From NCBI GenBank assembly GCA_947502355.1, contig CANMZP010000033.1, forward strand, positions 1 through 41,670: a stretch of DNA of 41,670 nt, in the 5' to 3' direction. The notes beneath the pieces are model-generated. The model did no database searches, was not told the DNA's origin, and saw nothing but the letters and a program-made list of their open reading frames with translations. Made by a program: the position numbers and the translations under genes. The DNA comes from an uncultured Thalassotalea sp. (lineage in GTDB: Bacteria > Pseudomonadota > Gammaproteobacteria > Enterobacterales > Alteromonadaceae). Position 1 is the stretch's first letter. The number at the start of each line of letters is the position of its first letter. Positions 15,826 through 24,072 of this stretch are shown here, piece after piece.

Positions 15826-17297
15826 ATCTGTCACTGTATCAACGGTTGTCATTGGCATTAAGCCTGGTATTTATTGCCGTGGCCGGCATGTTTTATTTTT
15901 GGTCTCAGCAAGTAACCGAACAACTACGATTTCAGTCACAGCAAAAATTACATTTGTCTCTAGCGGCCAATCTGGCGCGAGACAACCCCTTACTACAGCA
16001 GGGCGTTTATGATCAAAACGCACTGGAAAACTTGTTTCATACCTTAATGGTATTAGGGCCGGCTTTTGAGTTTTATTTCCTTGATCCCAAAGGCAATATC
16101 TTAACTGATTCTGCCGATAACTCATTGGTAAAACGCGAAAAAGTTGATATAAACCCGATATTATCCCTGATTAAAAATCAGGCCCCTTTGCCGATTCTTG
16201 GCGATGATCCTAGGCACCAAACTCGACAGAAAATATTTTCCGCAGCGCCGGTCTTTAATGGTGCCACATTACAGGGCTATTTATACGTTATTGTTGCCGG
16301 ACAGCAATACGATAATGTGTTTAATTACAACCAACTAAGCCAGCAATTTAAAATGTATATGGGCCTTGTTGGTGCCACCATGTTGTTTTTATTTATTTTG
16401 ATGTTGGGGTTGTTTCGCTATGTCACTAACCCGGTACGATTACTGCATCGTGACATGCTGGCCTTTATTGATAATCAATTTGATGTCAATAATATCGATC
16501 TTACGCGTTGGCGTGATCATGACCATAATGAAATCGACCAACTAGGTGGTATGTTTGTGCAATTGGTTGAAAAAATAAGCCACCAATTTAATCAGCTTAA
16601 TAAAACGGACTCGCAAAGACGCGAATTGCTTGCCCATCTTTCTCATGATTTACGTACGCCACTGGCGTCTATTGTTGGTTATATAGAAACGTTATCTTTG
16701 GATAAAGGTCAATTATCTGAACAGCAACGTAACGAATTTTTGCAAACTGTGTTACGTAACGCAACGCACTTAAACCAGCTTATTGACCAAATTTTTGAGT
16801 TGGCGCATTTGGAAAATGGTCAGGTTGCTTTGGATTTAGAGTCGTTTAATTTAGCCGAATTACTTTTTGATGTGATTGATAAATTTCGCCCTATTGCCGA
16901 TAAACGTCGCATTGTTTTATCGGTAAAACCGGAGCAATGCCATAAAGTTGTGCATTGTGATATTGGCAAACTTGAGCGGGTATTATCGAACTTATTAGAC
17001 AACGCCATTCGCCACAGCGAAGATAACAGCGAAATCATATTTCAGGTTGATGATATCAATGCCCATTCCTGTTCGTTAACGGTCATTGATTTTGGCTCGG
17101 GCATTAAAAAGCAGGAGTTACCCTACATTTTTGAACCGCGCTATAGGGCAAGTAATGCCGTAAATGATAGGGTAAAACACAGTGGCCTAGGTTTAGCCAT
17201 AAGTAAGCGCTTGTTAACTATGATGAACATTAACATTCGAGTTAAAAGTGAGTTGGGCAAAGGCAGTCAGTTTATTCTGCAATTGCCTTTAAATTAG
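15822..17297 (+). CDS. Membrane sensor histidine kinase
   Basis: Two GTG starts are possible, 15816 and 15822. I favour 15822, which overlaps the regulator's stop as GTGA. Residue numbers here count from 15816 (493 aa). TM1 is about 12-29, a periplasmic sensing domain about 30-180, TM2 about 183-201, and HAMP about 203-256. The HisKA motif LLAHLSHDLRTPLASIVGY has phospho-acceptor H277. The ATPase N box is NLLDNAIRHSED, with G boxes DFGSGI and HSGLGLAI. It should phosphorylate the adjacent regulator in response to an envelope signal. Its genes follow two exported spondin proteins, so those may be the sensed or controlled components. Confidence 0.92.
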   Translation: MNLSLYQRLSLALSLVFIAVAGMFYFWSQQVTEQLRFQSQQKLHLSLAANLARDNPLLQQGVYDQNALENLFHTLMVLGPAFEFYFLDPKGNILTDSADNSLVKREKVDINPILSLIKNQAPLPILGDDPRHQTRQKIFSAAPVFNGATLQGYLYVIVAGQQYDNVFNYNQLSQQFKMYMGLVGATMLFLFILMLGLFRYVTNPVRLLHRDMLAFIDNQFDVNNIDLTRWRDHDHNEIDQLGGMFVQLVEKISHQFNQLNKTDSQRRELLAHLSHDLRTPLASIVGYIETLSLDKGQLSEQQRNEFLQTVLRNATHLNQLIDQIFELAHLENGQVALDLESFNLAELLFDVIDKFRPIADKRRIVLSVKPEQCHKVVHCDIGKLERVLSNLLDNAIRHSEDNSEIIFQVDDINAHSCSLTVIDFGSGIKKQELPYIFEPRYRASNAVNDRVKHSGLGLAISKRLLTMMNINIRVKSELGKGSQFILQLPLN

Positions 17298-17313
17298 CGG
17301 TAATTGAGTCATG

Positions 17314-18354
17314 CTACATTTGGTTTTTATGGGCAACCAAATAGAACACACAATCTGTTTTGGCAATGCGTTCAACCCGGGTGGCCATAAAGATATTTAA
17401 ATCCATTTTGCTGACCATCTGGTTATGCCTTTGCTCGAAATACTGGTCAATAACATTGTTATTTTCTATATCGTTTATATACAAGTCATCCAGACCATTG
17501 TCATCTAGCCAAGCAATGAGTTTACCCTTACGCACCGTGGAAAAGTTCAGCTGTTCAATATCGTTAATAAATCGAATGCCTTGCTCTTGTTGGGTTTGTT
17601 CAGTAAAGGCTATGTCTACATCGGTTTTGATTTGCAAACGTAACGGTTGTAAAAATACATCAACATCGCGCTGGAAATGACAGCGCTTTATGTCATCAAT
17701 TTGGGCCAAATTACCAAGCCCTTTAAAAGCGACTTCGTGCGAATACGCGTCGTTACTGCCACCACATTCTATGGTGATGGTTTGGCAACCAAAGTCCTGC
17801 TCCATTAACGCCCCTAAATTAATATCGGATAAAATAAGCGACTTACAAAATATCGAAGTATAGGATAAGGCAAGTTCGGTTTTTTTGGTGGCTACGGCAA
17901 AAGCCGGGCCCATACCAGAAGTGTTGTGAATATCGAAAACGGCTTCCGGTGATACTTCGTTGATGGCTTGTTTAATCACGTTAGCACGCAAATAGTAGCC
18001 TTGGTTTTTATTGTTAGAAAAGCAGCGATTTAAGTCTTTACCATCATCTAAAAAACGGTAACTAAAAATAGGCTGACAGCTGGCCGCTTCTGGTGAACAA
18101 ATGATAAAACGAATATTGGTTAATGGTCGGTCGTTAGATTGCAGGCTACTTAACCAACGGTGCATAGCAATAAGACCAGACGGTTCATTGCCGTGAATTA
18201 ACGTGCATATGACTCGGGTTCGGGTTTGATCGCGCCCCGAAATATCGATAACCGTTGGGCCGCTTATCGACAGTAAAAATTGAACGTGATCCGCTTTTAA
18301 AACGCTAACATCGGGATCTGCAAGGTAGTTCATTTCACTAAAATCTATTGCCAT
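17314..18354 (-). CDS. AstE/AspA-family zinc deacylase
   Basis: I start at ATG 18354 (346 aa) because GGGAG lies at the right distance. The longer frame to 18393 lies entirely within the preceding gene. The protein resembles succinylglutamate desuccinylase/aspartoacylase. Zinc ligands are visible as H and E in TLIHGNEPSGL and H in VFDIHNTSG; the arginine/asparagine pair DLNRCF follows, and a glutamate lies in TITIECGGSND. Such enzymes hydrolyse N-acyl amino acids. It overlaps the upstream GCS2-type ligase gene by ten bases, so the two are translated together and may act on the same type of amide bond. Confidence 0.82.
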   Translation of the reverse strand: MAIDFSEMNYLADPDVSVLKADHVQFLLSISGPTVIDISGRDQTRTRVICTLIHGNEPSGLIAMHRWLSSLQSNDRPLTNIRFIICSPEAASCQPIFSYRFLDDGKDLNRCFSNNKNQGYYLRANVIKQAINEVSPEAVFDIHNTSGMGPAFAVATKKTELALSYTSIFCKSLILSDINLGALMEQDFGCQTITIECGGSNDAYSHEVAFKGLGNLAQIDDIKRCHFQRDVDVFLQPLRLQIKTDVDIAFTEQTQQEQGIRFINDIEQLNFSTVRKGKLIAWLDDNGLDDLYINDIENNNVIDQYFEQRHNQMVSKMDLNIFMATRVERIAKTDCVFYLVAHKNQM

Positions 18355-19820
18355 GGTCGCTCCCACTGGGCTACAGGTAGACAGGACTGGCAATTACGTA
18401 AATACATTAATACCAATTCCTGACAAGCCTGTGGCTTCGCTAATTTTTGTTCTAAATGTTTCAGGGTTTGTTTTTGCCAAATGGCGCCGGTCATTTTTTG
18501 CGATAAACGTTGTTCAATGATGCCAATGTATTGTTCAATTTCAGATGCATCAATGTTGAGTTTGGTTAAGCCTTGTTTTGCTATGGGTAGCATGGCTTTT
18601 ATTACATCGGTAATGGCCACTTCTTGTGGCTGAAATTTATTGTGCAATGGCCAAAGAATCCTGGCATCTAAACCGTGTTGGGCGGCTCGATAAAAATTGT
18701 ATTCTGCAAAACGAAACGGGATAACGTTTAAATAATCGTTGACGTTGTCGGCGATGCCTTGCGCCAACCCTATGGCAAAAGCAGAGTTTCCTAACATATC
18801 TAAACTGGTTGGCCCGGCGGGAATGGCTCGAAATTCAATGCGCATATGGCCGTTACCATGATTGTCGTATACTGGTCGGTGCCAAGGCCAAAGTGTGCCC
18901 ATGTGTAAATTGAGCTCCGCTAAATCGGGTAAAGCACGATTGGCATCGCCTGGGAATGTCGCCGGTAATATCGGTGAATGCAACGCTACCGCTTCGGCAA
19001 ATAATTCATACACACTTTGTCGTAGCCAGCCTAAACCAAAATTCACCCTAGTGGGTTGCTGCCATTGGTATTGATCACGGTGGCGAATATCAAGCGATTG
19101 CTTAAACAAAGCAATGCGGCTTTCATCCCACACTCGGTTGCCTAGAAATATAGGGGAATTTGCGCCAATGGCCGTAACTAATGGCAGAGTAAGTTGCGCG
19201 GCATTGAAGGTATCAGTAAAGGTGTTAAACGGTGTCATCATATGCACTTGAAAGGAGGTATTGGCTCCTTCGGCGCAAATGTCGCTGCAACTTAATTTAA
19301 CTGGCTCTTCACCGTCAATATTAATATGAAAGTCATCACCACGCTTCTTATAAAGCTGATCAGATAAACAATGATAGCGAGCCACATCGGTCATGTATTG
19401 CTGATTGATTTGACTGGCTTGTAACGTGGGTAAAATGCCAACCGGTACAATGTTTACGCCACGTTTCTGAGCCGCTTTCTCTAACGCACTGGTTTTATTT
19501 CGCATTTCATTGCGTAGGGCGGTAAATGGTTTACCCACTTGCGGGATGGCAGATAAATTGAGTTCAATATTGTATTGATTCAATTCTGGTTGGAATTGTG
19601 GGTCGTTAAGGTCGTCTAATAGGGTTTTATTGGTTAAGCTTATATTGCCTTGGTTGTCGACCAAATACATTTCCAGCTCCGCCCCCATTTTGAGGGTTTC
19701 ACTGCCAAACGTTGGCCTTGCAAGAACATCTTTTAATTGTTCAAGCTGTTTGTAGAGGACTTGTTGAAACTGCTGAAAGTCATCCTGATGATATTCAATT
19801 TTGGTAATGTTTCGACCCAT
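18345..19820 (-). CDS. GCS2-family carboxylate-amine ligase (glutamate-cysteine ligase-like)
   Basis: The 491-residue protein (ATG at 19820, GGGA six bases upstream; alternative ATGs lie at 19832 and 19862) belongs to the GCS2/YbdK branch of gamma-glutamyl ligases, which join an amine to glutamate's side-chain carboxylate with ATP. Seen are the acidic metal-binding stretch KMGAELEMYLVDNQGNIS near the N terminus, YNIELNLSAIP, the fold-typical FHINIDGEEP and SFQVHMMTPF, and RIEFRAIPAGPTS. It is followed, with overlap, by an AstE/AspA-like deacylase. True glutathione synthesis is possible, but the pairing with a deacylase suggests a dedicated amide metabolite. Positions 19863-20064 upstream hold nothing else I recognise. 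Confidence 0.78.
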   Translation of the reverse strand: MGRNITKIEYHQDDFQQFQQVLYKQLEQLKDVLARPTFGSETLKMGAELEMYLVDNQGNISLTNKTLLDDLNDPQFQPELNQYNIELNLSAIPQVGKPFTALRNEMRNKTSALEKAAQKRGVNIVPVGILPTLQASQINQQYMTDVARYHCLSDQLYKKRGDDFHINIDGEEPVKLSCSDICAEGANTSFQVHMMTPFNTFTDTFNAAQLTLPLVTAIGANSPIFLGNRVWDESRIALFKQSLDIRHRDQYQWQQPTRVNFGLGWLRQSVYELFAEAVALHSPILPATFPGDANRALPDLAELNLHMGTLWPWHRPVYDNHGNGHMRIEFRAIPAGPTSLDMLGNSAFAIGLAQGIADNVNDYLNVIPFRFAEYNFYRAAQHGLDARILWPLHNKFQPQEVAITDVIKAMLPIAKQGLTKLNIDASEIEQYIGIIEQRLSQKMTGAIWQKQTLKHLEQKLAKPQACQELVLMYLRNCQSCLPVAQWERPWQ

Positions 19821-20064
19821 AGAGCATCCCATTATCTTTTTGCTCAACAATACCAACGTCATTAATGAGGGCCAATAGAGGCAATTATTAATGAGGTGGT
19901 AAAGACATATTGCGCTTATTTTTAACTAGTTACCTTGATTATAGTCAAATAATAGATGTAAAAATTAGGTAAACAAATGGAGAGGGAAGGAGACGCTTAA
20001 CCACCTAGCTTATAGGCGGTTAATGCTATAAAGGTTGTATAGAGGGAGAGCAACTGTCTCCTGC

Positions 20065-20367
20065 TTAGGAAATTTTATAAGGCGGTAAGGTAAAGCCACC
20101 CGGTTTGGTGCCATTCATTACTAATTGCCCTATGTAACTGCTTTCGCCATCGCCACTGAATTCAAAATCAAATACCAAGCGAAAAAATATGCCTTGGCGT
20201 TTATTTGAGCCTATTGAGGTTTTGCTGCGCGCAATGGCAATAAATTGCAAACCTTGTTCTTCACAATGCTGCTTGGCTAAACCACGAGCGCGCTCTGCCA
20301 CATTTCGAGAAAAGGTGAAGTACCAAATAATTAAACAAACCAGTAATAAAAAATAAATTTCAGTCAT
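20065..20367 (-). CDS. DUF3301 membrane-anchored protein
   Basis: The 100-residue product starts at ATG 20367, one base after the stop of the DUF3549 gene. A single N-terminal membrane segment, IYFLLLVCLIIWYFTF, is followed by a cytoplasmic region with RARGLAKQHCEEQGLQFI and FFRLVFDFEFSGDGE, as in DUF3301 proteins of Vibrio and Shewanella. Function is unknown. It forms an operon with the DUF3549 gene and keeps the family's usual place beside yqcC and truC. Confidence 0.85.
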   Translation of the reverse strand: MTEIYFLLLVCLIIWYFTFSRNVAERARGLAKQHCEEQGLQFIAIARSKTSIGSNKRQGIFFRLVFDFEFSGDGESSYIGQLVMNGTKPGGFTLPPYKIS

Positions 20368-20368
20368 A

Positions 20369-21418
20369 TTAATTTCCTTTGACTTGAGTGAAAATTTTAC
20401 CAAAAGCCGCTACTAAGGCATTGCTTCGCTCTGGCGATCTTAAACATATCATTAAGGCTGGACGAATGTCTGGTAGCGCAATTAAATCCTGAAAAATGCC
20501 TGCAAACACATCATGTTCAACATTTAGTACCAACTTTTCTAAAAAGGCCATTAATTGCTTTTCGTTGCTTATTGCTAACCAATTTCGACTAGATATGGTT
20601 AGTAATACATTAATGTCAGTTACTTGTTCATGTTCAACGACGTTGCTTACTAAGTCTACCACCAGCGGGTTTGCAGAGCAGGCAGAGAGGGCGCGCAATA
20701 AATTAGCGACTTTGGCTTGGTCAACGTCGGCCTTTGCCAGCTCTTGATGAGTTAAATCACAAAGGTGACTTAATACATTAATGGGAAGCTTTTGGTTTTC
20801 CATCGCACTACATAAAGGGGCCAACACCTGATTTGGGAGTTGTTTAAAAGCGCCTAGTAGCGATTGTTGGTTATCGCTTTGTTCAATACGGGAAGCAAAG
20901 TCACATAAGCCTTGCACGCCGACACCTTGCCAATTGTCAAAGCCAAGTTTGCCGCTAAAGTACAATTGACAGTGCTCGTAATATTGCGAGGCTTTCTGTT
21001 TTAAGTCACGCTTAACAATGCTGTTTAAGGCCGCTAATTTATATTGAGCCGGGGTAAAGTTATACGGATTGCTTTTTAATAACTCTTCTTGCTTCTCTGT
21101 TGGGTCTTGACTTAGATCTTTGCCAAGCGCCTCTAATATAATGGCAATAAAATGATTGCGCGCCGCTTGATTTAATAAACCGCGCTCATCTAATGGCATT
21201 TTTACAAACCATATAAACGGCGTCGCCGCATTATTTTGCCAAAACACAATGGCAATACAGGCCTGTCTTTGTACCGGGTAAGGGTAGGGCTGCATGGCTT
21301 GTTCGACTTTTTCAAAAGTTTGTTTGGATAACTTGGTAACGGTTCTGCCCATATCGAAAATACGATAAGACGAGCCGGATAATTGTAAAAGTTCTGAAAG
21401 GGTCGAAATTTGGTTCAT
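20369..21418 (-). CDS. DUF3549 family protein
   Basis: I start at ATG 21418 (349 aa, MNQISTLSELLQLSGSS). The open frame extends further upstream only as antisense to yqcC and truC. The product is a mostly helical soluble protein with no catalytic motif I can name. The N-terminal part YRIFDMGRTVTKLS and the block WFVKMPLDERGLLNQAARN are typical of DUF3549. It is divergent from yqcC-truC and cotranscribed with the DUF3301 gene, an arrangement found across marine gammaproteobacteria. A link to RNA modification is only a guess from neighbourhood. Confidence 0.85.
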   Translation of the reverse strand: MNQISTLSELLQLSGSSYRIFDMGRTVTKLSKQTFEKVEQAMQPYPYPVQRQACIAIVFWQNNAATPFIWFVKMPLDERGLLNQAARNHFIAIILEALGKDLSQDPTEKQEELLKSNPYNFTPAQYKLAALNSIVKRDLKQKASQYYEHCQLYFSGKLGFDNWQGVGVQGLCDFASRIEQSDNQQSLLGAFKQLPNQVLAPLCSAMENQKLPINVLSHLCDLTHQELAKADVDQAKVANLLRALSACSANPLVVDLVSNVVEHEQVTDINVLLTISSRNWLAISNEKQLMAFLEKLVLNVEHDVFAGIFQDLIALPDIRPALMICLRSPERSNALVAAFGKIFTQVKGN

Positions 21419-21503
21419 ATTGGTTGTTTCTGCGGTTAAACATTGAATAGGAGCGATATTATAAATACAATTTGAATACAACTCCATAACTAAGCTCAAT
21501 AAC

Positions 21504-21842
21504 TTGAAAATAGCGGATTTATTAACAAGACTCGAAGATGAGTTAAAGGCAAACGCCCTTTGGCAAGCGACTCGGCCATCAGAAGTGGCATTAAGTTCTT
21601 TGCAACCATTTTGTATTGATACCTTGTCGTTTGAACAGTGGCTGCAATTTGTTTTGATTGATCGCTTTAAAGCGCTGTTGGCAATGGGCATGCAGTTGCC
21701 AAACAATATTTCAGTCTGTCCGATGGCTGAAGAAACGTTTAAGCATCTGGGTGACGATGCATCCGAACTTATTAACATCATCGCAGATATTGATGAGCAT
21801 TTAAGTGGTAAAAGAGTACAAACATTATATGTCAGAAAATAG
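21504..21842 (+). CDS. yqcC: YqcC family protein
   Basis: The 112-residue product appears to start with TTG at 21504 (LKIADLLTRLEDEL); no ATG fits in frame. It is a small helical protein with the YqcC landmarks: LWQATRPSEVALSSLQPFC and FEQWLQFVLIDRFKALL early, and a PNNISVCPMAEE block in the second half. Its end overlaps the truC start by 14 bases, the same order as in E. coli. The biochemical role is unknown. Confidence 0.85.
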   Translation: MKIADLLTRLEDELKANALWQATRPSEVALSSLQPFCIDTLSFEQWLQFVLIDRFKALLAMGMQLPNNISVCPMAEETFKHLGDDASELINIIADIDEHLSGKRVQTLYVRK

Positions 21843-22650
21843 CCCACAAAACAAAGCACAAAATCAAGCACACGGCCAAGCAGAGAACCAAATTGAAAGC
21901 CAAGAAGAGGTGCTTGAAGAGTTACCGCCAAAATTAGACATTTTGTTCCAAGATGAGCACTTGGTTGCGGTAAATAAGCCAAGTGGTTTGTTTGTGCATC
22001 GCTCTTTTTTGGACCGACATGAAAAATTTTTTGCCCTGCAATTAGTAAGAGATATGGTGGGTCAATATGTGTACCCATTACATCGATTGGATAGGCCAAC
22101 CTCGGGCGTTTTATTGTTCGCCCTAAGCGAAGAGGTAGCAAGGAGAATGGGGCAGGCCTTTAGTGATAAAACCATTCAAAAAACCTATTATGCACTCACG
22201 CGAGGCCATTTAACTGAACACGGTCAGGTGGATCACCCGCTTAAAGAAAAGCTGGATAAAATTGGCGATAAATATGTTAACGCAGATAAACCGGCACAAG
22301 AGGCGGTTACAGACTATGAAAGTCTGGCAACGGCAACCTTGCCAATTCCGTTAGGGAAATTCCCAAGTATTCGTTACTCGTTAATCAAGTTAAAACCGCA
22401 TACCGGACGAAGACACCAGATCCGACGTCATCTAGCGCATTTGCGTCACCCCATCATTGGCGATATAAATTATGGCGATAACAAGCAAAATCCATTTTTT
22501 GCCAAGCATTTTGCTTTAAAGCGATTGATGCTGCATGCTAAATCGTTGCAGTTTATGCACCCCATAACCGAAGAAGAAATAACCATAACCGCGCCAATTG
22601 ACGAGCATTGGCTTGAGATTTTTAAGCAATTAAATTGGCAATTAGATTAA
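21829..22650 (+). CDS. truC: tRNA pseudouridine(65) synthase TruC
   Basis: The 273-residue protein (ATG at 21829) is an RluA-type pseudouridine synthase. The catalytic motif LHRLDRPTSGVLLFAL holds the conserved aspartate, and the C-terminal motif HTGRRHQIRRHLAHLRHPIIGD is also present. TruC converts U65 in the T stem of certain tRNAs. The first ~20 residues are a Gln/Asn/Glu-rich tail not typical of the core enzyme. It overlaps yqcC. The identification as TruC within the family rests on sequence feel plus the yqcC neighbour. Confidence 0.9.
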   Translation: MSENSPQNKAQNQAHGQAENQIESQEEVLEELPPKLDILFQDEHLVAVNKPSGLFVHRSFLDRHEKFFALQLVRDMVGQYVYPLHRLDRPTSGVLLFALSEEVARRMGQAFSDKTIQKTYYALTRGHLTEHGQVDHPLKEKLDKIGDKYVNADKPAQEAVTDYESLATATLPIPLGKFPSIRYSLIKLKPHTGRRHQIRRHLAHLRHPIIGDINYGDNKQNPFFAKHFALKRLMLHAKSLQFMHPITEEEITITAPIDEHWLEIFKQLNWQLD

Positions 22651-22685
22651 GGCGACTATCTTTCAGCTATTATGGGCTTGTTACG

Positions 22686-22714
22686 GATTTGAAATAACCA
22701 TGTTATTTCAAATC
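22686..22714. repeat. Perfect 13-bp hairpin after truC
   Basis: GATTTGAAATAAC (22686-22698) and GTTATTTCAAATC (22702-22714) form a perfect stem with a three-base loop. It lies 36 bp after truC but has no T tract. It may be a weak terminator, a stabilising 3' hairpin or a protein-binding palindrome. Confidence 0.6.
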
Positions 22715-22736
22715 AAAACAGCAAGATAAAAAACCA

Positions 22737-22757
22737 ATAACCGATAACCGATAACCG
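22737..22757. repeat. Three tandem 7-bp units
   Basis: ATAACCG-type units repeat three times (22737-22743, 22744-22750, 22751-22757; the first begins AT as well). This is simple-sequence DNA in a gene-free stretch; no role is evident. Confidence 0.7.
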
Positions 22758-22985
22758 CACTTAATATAATGATTTCTTTAGCATAAATATGCATAGCTTA
22801 TGCTTATTCAATACGATTACGATAACACCTTCATTCGATGATACAGACGATAAAAGGCATGTATTATAAGGGCTATCGACCAGTTTTTTTATTAAAAACC
22901 GATGGCTAAGGCATTGATTTTTAGTTGCTTGCTTAACCGAGTTACTGTTTGTTAACAATAAATCCAAGTTTTAAAGTTTTATCAC

Positions 22986-23013
22986 TTGCGATGCTTCTCT
23001 AATAGGGTATACT
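22986..23013 (+). promoter_or_regulatory. Sigma70-type promoter of the cold shock gene
   Basis: TTGCGA (22986-22991), a 16-bp spacer and TATACT (23008-23013) make a good promoter. The transcript would carry a leader of about 165 bases before the ATG at 23189. Long structured leaders are a hallmark of cspA-type mRNAs. CTCTCA (23118-23123) and TGAGAG (23146-23151) can pair within it. Confidence 0.65.
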
Positions 23014-23188
23014 CTCCCTGTAAGCTTGAAATGCAATACCATTTATTTCGATTTATAAAGTTCCATCGTTGTACCGACATCTCGACATAATAAGTAATAC
23101 ATAGGAAAAGCAACTACCTCTCACTGTCACAATTACTGTGTATTATGAGAGTCGCAATTAACAATCACATGAAAAATTAGGAAATATT

Positions 23189-23395
23189 ATGTCTGCACGT
23201 ACTGGTTCAGTAAAATGGTTTAACGACGAGAAAGGTTTTGGATTCATCGAGCAATCTGAAGGTCCAGATGTTTTTGTTCACTTCCGCGCTATCGTTGGCA
23301 CAGGTCGTCGTACATTAACTGACGGTCAACAAGTTGAGTTTGAAGTAGTTCAAGGTCAAAAAGGTCCACAAGCTGAGAACGTAAAACCTCTATAA
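23189..23395 (+). CDS. CspA-family cold shock protein
   Basis: The 68-residue protein is a single cold-shock domain. It shows [17 protein letters not shown] with RNA-binding motif RNP1 (KGFGFI) and RNP2 (VFVHF), and ends in the usual ENVKPL. It binds single-stranded RNA and DNA and melts secondary structure. A strong promoter with a long leader and a strong terminator make it a single-gene unit, and the leader suggests control by mRNA folding at low temperature. Confidence 0.95.
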   Translation: MSARTGSVKWFNDEKGFGFIEQSEGPDVFVHFRAIVGTGRRTLTDGQQVEFEVVQGQKGPQAENVKPL

Positions 23396-23415
23396 GCTTG
23401 AAGAATTTTTAAGAA

Positions 23416-23448
23416 AAGGTCAGTGGTTTTCCACTGACCTTTTTTTTT
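23416..23448 (+). terminator. Terminator of the cold shock gene
   Basis: AAGGTCAGTGG (23416-23426) pairs with CCACTGACCTT (23431-23441) around TTTT, followed by a long T run. The right arm and T tract are then echoed in the tandem repeat downstream. Confidence 0.95.
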
Positions 23449-23509
23449 GCATTGTCCTCTGACCTTTTTCTGCATTGTCCTCTGACCTTTTTTTGCATTG
23501 TCCATTGCC
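23449..23509 (+). repeat. 23-bp tandem repeat derived from the terminator's right arm
   Basis: GCATTGTCCTCTGACC plus a T-rich end is repeated at 23449-23471 and 23472-23494, with a third partial copy from 23495. Each full unit contains CTGACCTTTTT, the descending arm and T tract of the preceding terminator. The array probably grew by slippage from that terminator. Confidence 0.8.
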
Positions 23510-23597
23510 TGAAAATGACGACTATCTTAAGGAATTAGAAGAAGAGTTTGGCATAGAATTGGCAAGCGATTATAAGGATTTAGCGCCTTTAAAATGA
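23505..23597 (+). pseudogene. C-terminal gene remnant or micro-ORF
   Basis: An open frame running out of the tandem repeat encodes PENDDYLKELEEEFGIELA and ends SDYKDLAPLK before a TGA at 23595-23597. It is acidic, helical and protein-like, but there is no ribosome site and no proper start (TTG at 23505 is the nearest). It is best read as the surviving tail of a gene whose front was lost when the repeat formed. I do not recognise the parent family. Confidence 0.4.
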
Positions 23598-23709
23598 GAT
23601 GTGTTGCTAAATTGTAACGGTGGCTAGGTGTTCAGCGTTTACTTTGTATACTGGTAGGATGAGTTTGCCTGCAAACATAAAACAAAAGTGACGATAAAAA
23701 GGAAAAAAC

Positions 23710-23964
23710 ATGTCAGATTTAAACGCCTTATTTGAACAAGCCAGCATTGATGTAAAAAAGCTGTCAAATAAGCCAAGTAACGATGTTCTATTAAAACTCT
23801 ACGCAAATTTCAAACAAGCCAGTGTTGGTGATGTAAGAGGGCGTCGCCCAGGTTTTCTTGACCTAAAAGGCGGGGCAAAATACGATGCTTGGAAACGTTT
23901 GAAAGGGCAGTCAGAAGAGGTTGCCAAAGAAAACTACATTGCTTTAGTGAATAGCCTAATTTAA
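23710..23964 (+). CDS. Acyl-CoA-binding protein
   Basis: The 84-residue protein has the four-helix acyl-CoA-binding fold: LFEQASIDVKKLSNKPSND, LKLYANFKQASVGDV, and KYDAWKRLKGQSEEVAKENY with the conserved K/Y/W positions that hold the CoA head group. It would buffer long-chain acyl-CoA esters in the cytoplasm. AAAGG precedes the ATG. It is a single-gene unit with its own terminator. Confidence 0.93.
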   Translation: MSDLNALFEQASIDVKKLSNKPSNDVLLKLYANFKQASVGDVRGRRPGFLDLKGGAKYDAWKRLKGQSEEVAKENYIALVNSLI

Positions 23965-23996
23965 CGACTTAGTTACTTCGATAATAAATTCTAAAG

Positions 23997-24023
23997 AGGG
24001 GATCCAAATGATCCCCTTTTTAT
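23997..24023 (+). terminator. Terminator of the acyl-CoA-binding protein gene
   Basis: AGGGGATC (23997-24004) pairs with GATCCCCT (24010-24017) around a five-base loop and is followed by a T-rich run. Confidence 0.92.
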
Positions 24024-24072
24024 TATCAATGCAACTCACTGTGTGAGCAGCTAATTAATGAACTTGGTTTAA

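Noticed and set aside
21419-22141. Long upstream extension of the DUF3549 frame
   Set aside because: It runs antisense through yqcC and the start of truC; the family start is the ATG at 21418.
22761-22967. Minus-strand open frame of 68 codons before the cold shock gene
   Set aside because: There is no family, partner or terminator, and the region looks like plain AT-rich intergenic DNA.
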